20,134 nt of DNA, from the NCBI GenBank assembly GCA_001579985.1, contig LRSR01004021.1, positions 1 through 20,134 of the forward strand, in the 5' to 3' direction. This DNA comes from Hypsibius dujardini. Taxonomy: Eukaryota > Tardigrada > Eutardigrada > Parachela > Hypsibiidae. Positions within the stretch are counted from its first letter, which is position 1, and the number at the start of each line of letters is the position of its first letter. Made by a program: the position numbers and the translations under genes. The notes below the pieces were generated by a model that saw only the letters and a list, made by a program, of their open reading frames with translations, ran no database searches and was not told the DNA's origin. This document shows positions 9,337-18,627 of this stretch, in pieces.

Positions 9337-9979
9337 ATTGGTTGGTTTACAGCAGACTTTATGGTCAGTCAGGCTGAATTACGTTGTGCTTGGTGACTTT
9401 TGCAAGTTTTTTATTTATAAATATACATTTTTAAATAAATTTTTTCCTCATCAAAGGGCCTGACAGCTTGTTTTATCAGCTACCAGTCGACCACACCCAG
9501 GTTCCCAGTACGCTGAAGGGACCGCTAGAATTTCCTCTGAATGAAAAGAGCTTGCGGGTTCCAGATCCTCAGAGACAACTATGTCCCAGCGAAGATTCAT
9601 TTAAGCTTCTGTACGCTCGCATCGCACAGAACTTGTCCTTTTTACGAGACAAGGTCGGGGGCGTCTTCAGCCGAACTGACACTAGAATCATGGGCGAAAT
9701 GCTTTTTATTTCACCAGTTCATGTGGCATTTAAATGCATGGTCAACAGCATCGAGCACGATGATTACGGTATACCTCACACACCAAACTTCAGGAGATCT
9801 AATTCGACAAAGACGAATAATAAATTTATGTGCTCTTTTCAGACGCGAAGATGATATGTCTCTTTCTTGTAAATTTTGTATCCCAACCTACGACAAGTAG
9901 ACAAAAGATAAATCGAAACAAGGACAAGTAGATGCGGTTACGGACCAGCAGACTTTCCGACAGAGACAGGAAAACATAA

Positions 9980-9982
9980 CCC

Positions 9983-10033
<51 letters not shown>

Positions 10034-10155
10034 GGATAAACAAACAGACAGACAGACAGAAAGACAGGCCAAGATACATAGATAGATAGATATTCAGGCA
10101 GGCAGACAGGCCGGAAGACCGCAGGCAAGCGACCGGTAGACAGACAAACACAGGC
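9980..10155 (+). repeat. (GACA)n microsatellite with degenerate flanks
   Basis: A pure run of GACA units spans about 9983-10032, followed by degenerate CAGA, GATA and CAGG tetranucleotides to about 10155. It lies where the SET core of the SMYD-like gene would be expected, between the 9480-9768 piece and the 10188 piece. Confidence 0.9.
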
Positions 10156-11006
10156 AACTGATAGGCATACCATTAGTTAGTACTATAATGACCGATTGTC
10201 CGGCGTGCAATGACCCAGCTGTGGCACTGCAATCAGTCAGATGTTGCCTTGAGTTTCGCTGATAGTGATAGTAGCTTTTTTAGGAATGTAGGAAGCGTGC
10301 GAACGGCCCTTAGTTGCAGCAATGATCGCTGCCTGGAACCCATCTCAAACGACAGCCGTGCTGACGGGCCCTGCCGCGCTTGCGGCACTGTCAATAAGGT
10401 CCACCGCCAGAAGACGCAGACCGTATTGCGACGCATTGACGAGTTCGAGATCTCTCTCGCCTCCGATGCCATTGTGCGGAATGTAGTTTGCGGCGACATG
10501 GCGCTGATGCGCGAGCTAATCCAAGAAGGAGAGAAGTTTCTCCATTCCCCCAATATCATGTTGGGAATGGTCCTGTTTGACGCTAACAACTTTCTGAGCA
10601 GCCGCAGTTTCGCTACCACCAACGCGGAATGGCTCAATTATGGAAACAAATGCCTACGCATTATGGAGTAAGTACCGAAGAGGTCAGGCAAAGGATATAT
10701 CCATATCCAGACAACTGGAGATACCGGTTAGATGTGTTTATCTACCTGGTTTAATCCTTTATTTTCGGTTTTATCCTAGCAAGTACGAAACCTACCCTCG
10801 AACTCACAGATTGTGATATATTTGTTTATTCGGTCGTTCCTAAACTTTCGCTTCGTAATAAATCTTTCCTGGTTTGAGCAACAGGGCCATTATCTTGAGG
10901 AAGATCAGATTGAGGAGGCAATTCCAGGCGTGAAGATCCTACTGGAACGAGGGAGAGTCCACCCGGGTGTTGGCTCCCCAGACTGTGTTTTATATGAGCA
11001 ATTGTA

Positions 11007-11844
11007 AACTTTCCTCTCGCTAATGAAGCCGGTCATCAGCAAGCAGCTGCTCAAGTGGCTCCACGGCTATTGAGTGCGCCATGGACGCCGATCACATGTT
11101 GGATATTAAGATAGAGTGAGACTGAGACAGAATCCAGACTGCCCGGCCTTCTCAATACACACTTCTTTCTTTTGTACTGCTTTTGTATGGACAAACACGA
11201 AGACTTAAAAGGCGAGTTTATTACATAAGTGTCTCAAGTGTTACAAATCGATCTTTCTTTCGGACTCTTCCCATTCACAGTGCAGACAGTTATCTTCTTT
11301 TGACGATTGAGGAAATTCGTGAGCGACTTCGATTTTTCAACTGCTCTGAGTTATAAAGGAAACAAACAACTTTGTGTCCGGGACTCCGGGCACCTCTGAC
11401 TGACAGGATGGGGCAAGGCTTCAAAATTAGCGCTCAGAAAACCGTAGTTGTGGGCTGAACAGAGCAATCGATTGGCTGTTTGAAGACTTTCTTTCAAAAA
11501 ATTCTACCCTTACAGCTCACCAAAATGCTGCACGCTGCACTCGACAGCGTTTTACCTACACGGCCTGCCAATGCGTGCTGTTTGTTTGAGGAGCCGTTTT
11601 TTCTAGTGGTGAGTGTGTGTGTGACTCACAATGGATTTCCGCTCAGCTTCATTTCCATTCATTCCGCTTGCCATTTACTGTTTCCCCCTGACTTTATCAT
11701 TTATATCTTAATATTTCAGCTACAAAGGCTTGGTTGGTAATAAATTTAACATTGTCCAACACAGCGTCAGTTTCGCCGTTTCCTTGCCTGGCATGTTGAT
11801 TTTATGGGGGACGTCTCCGTGCGGTCCTACCACTACACAACGGG
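11007..11844. other. Interval between the SMYD-like remnant and the peptidase gene
   Basis: No gene I can support. One weak possibility is an ATG frame at 11525-11608 ending at a GTGAGT donor, which could join in phase 0 to a short exon starting after TTTCAG at 11719 and stopping within GGTAATAAAT; the AATAAA at 11739-11744 would then be its polyadenylation signal. That product would be about 34 residues with no recognisable feature. The rest includes the 5' flank of the peptidase gene. Confidence 0.2.
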
Positions 11845-13930
11845 ATGGCGTCCTCTTCCTCCAAACAATCGCGTGGTGGTGCTGCTCTCCCCGCGTCCAC
11901 TAATTCCACAGGTGCGTTTTTCAAAAATGAATCTGGAAAAGTTTTGGACATTTTTATCTGAAATATTTCGTAGTTACAGTTTGCATTTTCAGTTGGATCA
12001 GTGTGCACTACTTTCCTTTTTTAAAGTGATTTATGGTCACGTGGTTCGTGTTGTATTTAGCGGCATATCTGGATTTTTTTTTTACTCACAGGGGATGCTT
12101 CAGACAATGTGGATGTTTGGTGTAGCCCGGGAGGGCACGTCCTGTCGAAGTTGCATAAGCAACGCGTGTTGGACCAAATTAAAAATGGATGGGTTGATGA
12201 TGGTGAGCTTTATTTTTAAAAAAGTATTGATTGATTGATTGATTGGTCGATTGTCTGCAGAGAGACAATCATGTCACTTTAATGGAAAGTCGGTCGACTG
12301 ATTGGTTGATTGTCTGTGGCTCATTGAACGGTGACAGTATCGATTGTTTCGGTGTAGTGTATTCCAGTAAATCCGTTTGCTGATCATGTGATGAATTAAT
12401 TATTAAACGATCCCTCGAATATTATTACTGATTTTTGTTTGTTTGATTGATGAGGATCTTATAAACCAGTACATTGCTTTGACAGCAGTAATCGTTCGTT
12501 ACTGGTTGATTTCAGCCATCGCCACAGCCGCCATGAAGCTGATCAAGGAGGAGCATCCGGAAATCGGTGGACTACGACCTACCAGTCTGTTTTACGGCCA
12601 GAGCAAAGCCACCTCACAGGAACGGCGAAATCAATTGTGCCGCCTGCGATCCTTTGTCTTTCACGACGATTTTCAGCAACCACGCGGTCGCCAAGTCCAG
12701 ATCCTGTACACGGGCTCGCTGCACTGGGTCCTGGCGACGAATTATCACGAGTACGAACGGGAACTGGTTTATGTCTACGACAGTCTGGAAGAACCGGTGA
12801 CAGAGTTGCTGGTAGGCGAGCAGCTGGATTTCTGTGCCCTTAAAAATCTTGGCCAGCAAACTTCTAATAATTTGCAAATTTGTCAGGTGGCCAAAATTGC
12901 CGCAGTTTTTCGTTTCGCCAACCCGAAGTTTCGAATTGTCTGGCCCGTCGTTGATCAACAGAAGAATAACAAGGACTGTGGGATCTTCGCCATTGCTTTC
13001 CTGGTTGCACTCTGCCATAAGTTCGATCCAAGCAGCTTATCATTCGACAGCTCAATGGTAAAACCTGATTTCTCTCAATGACAGTAGTCAGGCAGGCAGA
13101 GTTGCAGACAGGGAAAAAGAAGGACGGACGGACGGAAACACAGACATACAGATACCGATACAGAAAGACACCCAGGCAGACAACCAGACAGACAGGTAGG
13201 CAGATAGGCAGGCAGACAACCAGGCAGACAGGTAGGCAAACAGACAACTAGTCAGACAGGTAGGCATACAGGCAGACAGACAACCAGACAGACAACCAGA
13301 CAAACAACCAGACAGACAACCAGACAGACAACCAGACAGACAACCAGACAAACAACCAGACAGACAACCAGACAGACAGCTAGGCAGACAGACAGACAAA
13401 TGCTAGTACAGCGATACGCCGACAGGCAAAGGTCAACAGCTAGGGGGACTGACTGTCGAGCAATCAAATAATGAGGAAGCACCGATGAAAAACAACGCAT
13501 GGGTACTACTAGTACCTGGTGATTGAGCAATACCGTACCTGTTGTTTTATTTTAGAAACTGCGGAAACACTTGGTACGCTGTTTCGAAGCCGGTTCCTTC
13601 TCGCTGACGGATCTCTTTCCGACCCGTGCAAATCCTGCCGATGTTCAGCGTTCTCTACCGGGGAAGCTCTTCAACATGGTCTCTCAGAGTGTCGCCCAGG
13701 CGCGGCGACGAATCGTTCTGCGGGACCGGTCCGTTCATGTGATATGCCGGTGCCGCATGCCGGTTGGAAAGGGCGCCAAGGACAAGACTGTGATATGCTC
13801 GAACCTTCTTTGCACGGTGCGACTCTATCACGAAAGTTGTGTGGTTATCTTTGACAGGGAATTCTACGCGAAAATCCAACGAAAGTACTACACTTGCCCG
13901 CCGTGTCGCGACATCCTTCTGGGTTATTAG
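11845..13930 (+). CDS. Ulp1-like (C48) cysteine peptidase with C-terminal PHD-like zinc finger, four exons
   Basis: Exons 11845-11911, 12092-12202, 12516-13057 and 13556-13930 join in phase to 364 residues; the ATG at 11845 is the first after an in-frame stop. Residues 1-24 are Ser/Ala-rich and probably disordered. The peptidase domain (about 50-265) shows WVDDAIATAAMKLI, then His129 in LHWVLATN, Asp148 in VYVYDS, Gln207/208 and Cys214 in KDCGIFAIAFL. This is the His-Asp-Gln-Cys set of the Ulp1 fold. LRKHLVRCFE then FP follows, as in a group of uncharacterised animal Ulp1-like proteins. The C-terminus has Cys304, Cys306, Cys321, Cys326, His332, Cys335, Cys354 and Cys357, a Cys4-His-Cys3 pattern fitting a PHD finger. 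Known Ulp1 relatives cleave SUMO or ubiquitin-like conjugates; whether this one does is inference. It may derive from a transposon-encoded protease. Intron 3 holds a CAGA-type array. Confidence 0.8.
12226..12245. repeat. (TTGA)n tetranucleotide repeat
   Basis: About five tandem TTGA units in intron 2 of the peptidase gene. It is the inverse of the ATCA arrays seen elsewhere in the window. Confidence 0.8.
13082..13401 (+). repeat. CAGACAGACAAC-type minisatellite in the peptidase gene intron
   Basis: Degenerate CAGG, CAGA and GACA units pass into a higher-order 12-bp unit CAGACAGACAAC between about 13274 and 13378. The array fills most of the 498-bp third intron (13058-13555). It is open on the minus strand as a false Cys/Leu-rich protein. 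Confidence 0.9.
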
Positions 13931-14413
13931 GAAACTGATGTTCGCTCTCTCCCGATAAACTATAAACGGTTCTTAATTTTTAATCTTATATTCATTCCCG
14001 TATGCACGCTTAAGTTATTATTATTTTATCTCTGGATTCTTTTGTTTTATTTTTTCTTTTTGTGAAGCACCCTTTTTTTGCGGCTTTTCGCACCCAATCG
14101 TGACATTCTTGTGTGACGAGATCAAGTCAAGACATCGCAGTTCCGTGTTCCGTTTTCCTTCCGTTCAGACAGGCGGGTTTTTTTCCCAAAAACGGGTTTT
14201 TTTTAGGAACGTTCATCGAAAAGACGTGTCCCTAAATTAATGAATCGAATCAATGAACGCGAAAAATCCAAATATCTCTTTTTCGGTTCCAAAAATTGAC
14301 GGATTCAATTCGAAGTTTTTTATGTAGGGAGTCTCAAGCGACCCAAACGAGCCTCTGTCGTGCGCCACAACGAAATAAACGGTCAACCCTAGTACCAAAC
14401 AACTGCCCAAAAA
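13931..14413. other. Interval between two convergent genes
   Basis: This stretch holds the 3' UTRs of the peptidase gene (+) and the unknown 650-residue gene (-). It is T-rich on the + strand, with several T-runs around 14035-14075 and 14178-14205. No canonical AATAAA was found for either gene, so variant signals are likely. No gene is seen. Confidence 0.4.
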
Positions 14414-17218
14414 TTAAGCGACTGTTCCACGGCCACGGCGTGAAGACAATCCGCTCGCCTGCTGAAAAATCACTCTCGCCAAATTATCCTTCTCGTTGCT
14501 GACAAACGCCATCACCGCCTGACAGGCAGACGACTTGAACGGTACAGCCGGCAGATTGGCGACATGTCGTTGCAGCTCCACCAGCAGAGCATCCGTCGTG
14601 CCTCGGTTCGCTCCTCGAGTCTTGTGCACAGACGCCGCGCCTGTCAGCGGTTCCGTGGTCAGATCCATGACCACCGTGCCGGTCGCTAATGCTTGACCCA
14701 CTTCCGCCATTACATCTACCGACACGATATACGCGAAGAACCGCTTGAATACAAACTTATCCCTGCTCCCAATCACCCCCACAATTCCTTTCAGAATGGT
14801 AATCAACGCAGGGAGAAGGGGCTGGATAAAAACCAGGAGAGCGCTGAGAAACTCATCAGATGCCCGATCCAACGGTTGCTTCAACATGGCATCCACCAAG
14901 ACGCCGCAGAGATGTTCCGATACCTCCACGTCGTCCCAGACATAAACCAAGGACGTACCAGCCGGCTTTCGATCGCCGAACGACCAAGCGGTTCGATTGA
15001 GTTGCGAGAAAACAGCCACCATCTCAGGGAAAACTGCGGCATTCAAGCCGTCTTTTCGGATGCGGATACTGAGATTGGTGACGATCAGCTGAATCTTGAC
15101 CCACCGCGGGTGCAAGTCCGCGTGGTATGACGAGAGCGAATGGTCATCGGTGATGGCGGCAAGATCCAACCGGAATGTGATATAGGCTGCCGAAGAACTG
15201 TCCAGCTGCAGGTCATTCACAATGGAGTCGATAGCGCGAAGTGTTTTCACGTCGGTCAGGGTGAGCCACACCTCCCGGGTGAGAGTGAAGATCTTTTCCA
15301 ACTTCTCGCCCAGAGCAGACCGCAGTCGAGACTGTGCAGTCGGCTTCGGCAAAGAGCCGGGATCCGCGCCGTCGGGAACTGTAATCTGCAGAAGGTAGGG
15401 CCGCCTTTCGGGCATTTGACTCTCATTTTTGGTGGCGGTGTACCAGTAGAGGAGAAAACCCCAAAACGCGAGACGATAGCAAAAATTGAGCTGAATTTGC
15501 GATTCGGAAGGCGAAGGTTTAGCAGTGGCTGTTTGGAAATTTGCCCACCAGATGACGAGCTCGTGGACGCTCGGGCATCGGGTGTTCCAGAACGGATGGG
15601 ACTGCTTCCAAGTGGCACTCTTTCGAGGAGAGTGTTGACCTACAAGGAGAACAAATTCCCTTTTAAGATTAGTTACTGTACCCGTACAGGTAAGACAACG
15701 AAAACCAAGCAAGGAAACGGGCAAACTGTAAATTTGGAACTGAAGAGTCGTACACCGGGGCTAGAGTTATTTAATATACAATTATGAACTTTATTTAAAT
15801 AAAAAATCATTTGCTTTAAATGTTTTTCCACATTCTCAATCAAATTCAAAGTAACAGTGAAATCGCCGTTAATTTGAAATATCTGTAAAATTAACTTACA
15901 TTAAATTAAATCAACACGTGATCAAGCGTCTGACGTTAAATTAAATTAATTTAATTTAAAATAAGAAATATATTATATATAAATTATTAATTATAAATAT
16001 AAATATATATATATTTATTCTATTTCACCCCAACGATTTAAACTAATCGCAACAACACGACAAGGGGCGTACCTTCTGAACTAAGGAGGCAAGAGACCTC
16101 TGTCAGGATCTCGTTCAAACTGTCCCACACTTCCTCGGGGGTCAGGCAAACAGCGTCCGTATCGGGAAGGGAGTGCAGCACGGCGCCGACGAAGAATTTC
16201 GTCACTGCCGAGAGAATTTCCAAATAAAATTGGCGCAACGTTTCCGACTGCTTCCGCCGCGATAATAATAACGGAAGAAACTTCACAGCCACTGCTTCTC
16301 GATATGGGTTCGGATAAGGCGAGAAGAGATGAGCAGCTTCGCCCAACAGCGTCCGGCTTGTCTCCATCAACAGGGCAGCCACCTGATCGGATTCCACGGC
16401 AGCCGGGAGAACTTTAGATAGGCTAAACAACAAGGCGGATTGTGTTTCCACATTTTGCGGGGTTGAATGGAGACGGGCCAGCTGGACAATCAGGCTCTGG
16501 AGCGAAGTATTAGGCATCGATGCAAGAATCTGAAAATGCGAAACATAAAACGACATTATTGAATGACGCCTTCTTGTCCACTCCGGTATGACGCTAGAGA
16601 AACCGAGCTGGTAGAACTCGCAGGACAGTAAACTACCATGAATCCATCGATCAGTCAATCACTAGTGAATATAATACAATGTGTACGAATCAATCAAAAA
16701 TCAAAGCGCCATAATGTGGGGAAATACATCAATCAAGCAAGGAAGCCCTCCAATGAAAATCAATCCGCAGTGTGGAGAGTTCAATCAGTCAACATCTGGT
16801 CAAAATCTTGCAAAACCGCTTCTCTTAGCTCGTCTCAACAATTTTTAACTTAAAAAAATCACAACAAATCAGAGCTCACAATTCGGGCCAATAATAACAG
16901 AGCTAGCGATCATCTATGAGGTTCAGTGAGCCAAGTTTAGTGACAAACCTGGAGATACAAGATGTCCACATTATTTCGATCCAGCAGCGCATTTGTAAAG
17001 CTTTCAATGTCCTCCTGCAGGCAGTCCGACAGCATCTCCGGTGTTTCCATCAGTTCCAGAAACAGCAACCCCGTTTGCCGGGCTGCAGAGAGTCCCCGCT
17101 GCTTGGAAAGCGAATACTGCGTCCAGACGTCTGACCGTGGAACGATGGAGACGTCCATGGGAGTGGAGCTTGCTGCTAACACTCCCTCTGGTTTTAAATC
17201 GATGTCACAGTCTTCCAT
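14414..17218 (-). CDS. Uncharacterised helical protein, 650 residues, three exons
   Basis: On the minus strand, exons 17218-16949, 16529-16073 and 15639-14414 join in phase (phase 0, then phase 1) to 650 residues. I do not recognise the family. Residues 1-245 are Leu-rich and look like consecutive amphipathic helices, suggesting a HEAT/ARM-type solenoid, for example NVDILYLQILASMPN and QSALLFSLSKVLP. A short Ser/Pro-rich stretch (about 283-290) precedes a very aromatic hydrophobic segment (about 294-311, FCYRLAFWGFLLYWY). A second hydrophobic stretch contains PLLPALITILKGIVGVI. The C-terminus ends in an Arg-rich tail. There is no signal peptide and no catalytic motif. The ATG at 17218 starts MEDCDID; an in-frame extension reaches further upstream but is repetitive (alternating Arg/Phe) and unlikely. 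A CRE-like site lies 170 bp upstream. Both introns (419 and 433 bp) are AT-rich. Confidence 0.65.
15780..16025. other. Very AT-rich intron segment with a perfect 24-bp palindrome
   Basis: Part of the second intron (16072-15640) of the 650-residue gene. It is made largely of TTAAAT, ATATAT and TTTAAT words. Positions 15936-15959 form a perfect 24-bp palindrome built from TTAAA and AATTT words. Confidence 0.7.
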
Positions 17219-17288
17219 TTTGCTGATTGAAAATCGTGGAAAGCGAAATCGAAATCGAAATCGCTTTTTAATCATAAAGCCTAACTGT

Positions 17289-17378
17289 ATGGTTTTGTGC
17301 ACACACACTGTGCAGTGTTGTGATGGATGGATATGGGATGGTGTATGCACACAGTGTTCACTGTGCGCACAAAACCAT
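17289..17378. repeat. 90-bp hairpin-forming unit with terminal inverted repeats
   Basis: ATGGTTTTGTGC at 17289-17300 is exactly inverted as GCACAAAACCAT at 17367-17378. The match continues imperfectly inward through CACACTGTG-type words. It lies 70-160 bp upstream of the minus-strand ATG at 17218, probably in the promoter or 5' UTR. It could be a very small MITE; no target duplication is evident. Confidence 0.7.
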
Positions 17379-17387
17379 GACACCGCG

Positions 17388-17395
17388 TGACGTCA
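17388..17395. promoter_or_regulatory. CRE-like palindrome TGACGTCA
   Basis: A perfect cAMP-response-element consensus, 170 bp upstream of the minus-strand ATG at 17218 and just outside the 90-bp hairpin unit. In animals this is bound by CREB/ATF-type bZIP factors; use here is inference from sequence and position only. Confidence 0.45.
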
Positions 17396-17569
17396 TTTTC
17401 ACAATACTGCAAAGAGAGAATATACAGTATATTCCCACTGACTTAGTTAAGCTTAAAGTTAGTTCCTAAGTTAAAGCTTTAGTAACTAAAACTTTTATAG
17501 CTTGGTTTTTCCAGAGAACAAAAATTTACTATGAAACAATTTACTAAAAGTTTAACTTTAATTTTTAGC
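17396..17569. other. AT-rich interval upstream of the 650-residue gene
   Basis: No gene seen. It contains a short inverted repeat, GAATATA against TATATTC (about 17419-17435), and several TTAAG, AAGTTA and AACTTT words that can pair locally. It lies between the CRE-like site and the second fold-back unit. Confidence 0.4.
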
Positions 17570-18498
17570 TTACAAGGGAATATTTACTTGCGTCAGTCTG
17601 ATATCGGGCCTAAGATTTTTTCATAGATTTACTATCAAACCATGATTTTAAAAATATGACTGGTGCCCCTCGATTGCCTATTCGAGATGGAGAAAATCGG
17701 GGAAGATTCTTATTGCGGCAGCCACTTCAAATCTTCCACCATAGCATTGATTGATTGAATTACAAAAATTATTTTGTTCGTTTACCGATTTAACGGTTCA
17801 GGCAAACAATTGTTAGGGTAGTGTTAGGGCAGTGCCCCGCAGGCCCCGTCCCATTACATATTTGGGTATGTTGTGATTGGGTGATTGGGTGTATGTGTAT
17901 CCTTATGGTGAGCGTTCGAGCTCTCGGCTCGACGCTCACAACATAAAGTCAGTGTCGCGGTTTCTCGTCTTCGTTCTGTCTTGCCTCGCGCACTCGTCAG
18001 ATAATAGCTCCCCCGTAATACAATATTAATGCGCAAATCATTCGACCAACGAGTCGCGACTACAGAAATGTTAACCGGCATCTTCAAATCCGTTCCAACT
18101 GCAGTTAAAGCAGAGAGTTTAGTACACCAGCAGTAACGGATAAAATAACAGCGGTGTACAACAACGACAAGGTTTTGCAAAAATCTCAAACCAGTCAGTC
18201 AAAATCATCAGACAATTAACCGAATAGTTAAATTCCTCATTCACAATTTGGTGGAGTGAAGATTGCTGCTGAAAGTTTTTCGTTAATGAACATTACTGTA
18301 CTGTGCATAATCAATCAATCAACGTTATTGCGAAATCATTAAAGTGGCTACCGCAATAAGAACCTTCTCCGATTTTCTCCATCTCGAATGGAATGGAAGG
18401 GGACCAGTCATATTTTCTAAAATCATACTTTGATAGTAAGAATCCATTAAAAAAAGTTGGGCCCGATCTCAGACTTACACAGATTAATTCTCCCTTGT
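17570..18498. mobile_element. Second inverted-repeat (fold-back) unit
   Basis: Left arm about 17570-17758 and right arm about 18309-18498 are inverted copies at roughly 75-80% identity by eye. Both carry ACAAGGGA, ATCGGGCC, AAATATGACTGGT, TTCGAGATGGAGAAAATCGG, TCTTATTGCGG and a terminal TTGATTGATTGA. The loop of about 550 bp is single-copy, with its own small hairpin at about 17912-17937 (GAGCGTTCGAGC against GCTCGACGCTC) and no convincing gene. I see no clear target duplication and no transposase, so this may be an old non-autonomous element or a diverged inverted duplication. Confidence 0.55.
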
Positions 18499-18542
18499 TA
18501 CTGACAAGTTGTTAGTCTCCCTTGTTACTAACAAGTTGTTAG
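18489..18542. repeat. Two tandem copies of a 27-bp unit
   Basis: CTCCCTTGTTACT(G/A)ACAAG followed by TTGTTAGT occurs twice in tandem, differing by one base. Each unit contains its own short inverted repeat (CTTGTTA and TAACAAG). The array overlaps the outer edge of the right arm of the second fold-back unit. Confidence 0.85.
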
Positions 18543-18627
18543 TCTAGTTTAGTTTTGGCGTCTCTAAACCGTCAAGTGAAGTCAAGAAACAACTGCATCG
18601 CCAACTACAACCTCATACAGCTAACGG

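Larger units (their letters stand above)
7428..11006 (+). pseudogene. SMYD-like (MYND/SET-type) gene, probably broken
   Basis: Pieces in SMYD order are visible. At 7428-7556 there is an N-terminal SET-like start (ITPHEVLYEKGTIVIIL). At 7605-7706 there is a MYND-like knuckle, CYRC then WYCNEKC, lacking the middle cysteine pair. At 9480-9768 there is PSEDSFKLLYARI through FKCMVNSIEHDDYG, matching the SMYD segment before the SET core. At about 10188-10667 there are post-SET-like cysteines (DCPAC; CSNDRC...CRAC) and helical sequence. At 10780-10812 and to 11006 there is C-terminal TPR-like sequence (QIEEAIPGVKILLERGRVHPG). The first three pieces join in phase 0. I cannot find the NHSC substrate/SAM-binding core or the GEELxISY motif, and pieces after 10188 need frame changes to join. 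Known SMYD proteins are lysine methyltransferases; this one looks inactive or degraded. A divergent intact gene with exons I missed is the main alternative. Confidence 0.5.

Noticed and set aside
9826-10173. Minus-strand Cys/Leu/Val-rich frames
   Set aside because: Translations of the GACA microsatellite, open in more than one frame.
13088-13530. Minus-strand frames with repeated Cys-Leu-Ser-Gly units
   Set aside because: Translations of the CAGACAGACAAC array in the peptidase gene intron; they are not independent genes.
14693-15787. + strand open frames across the 650-residue gene
   Set aside because: Antisense shadows of the long third exon. The minus-strand model has consistent splice phases and they do not.
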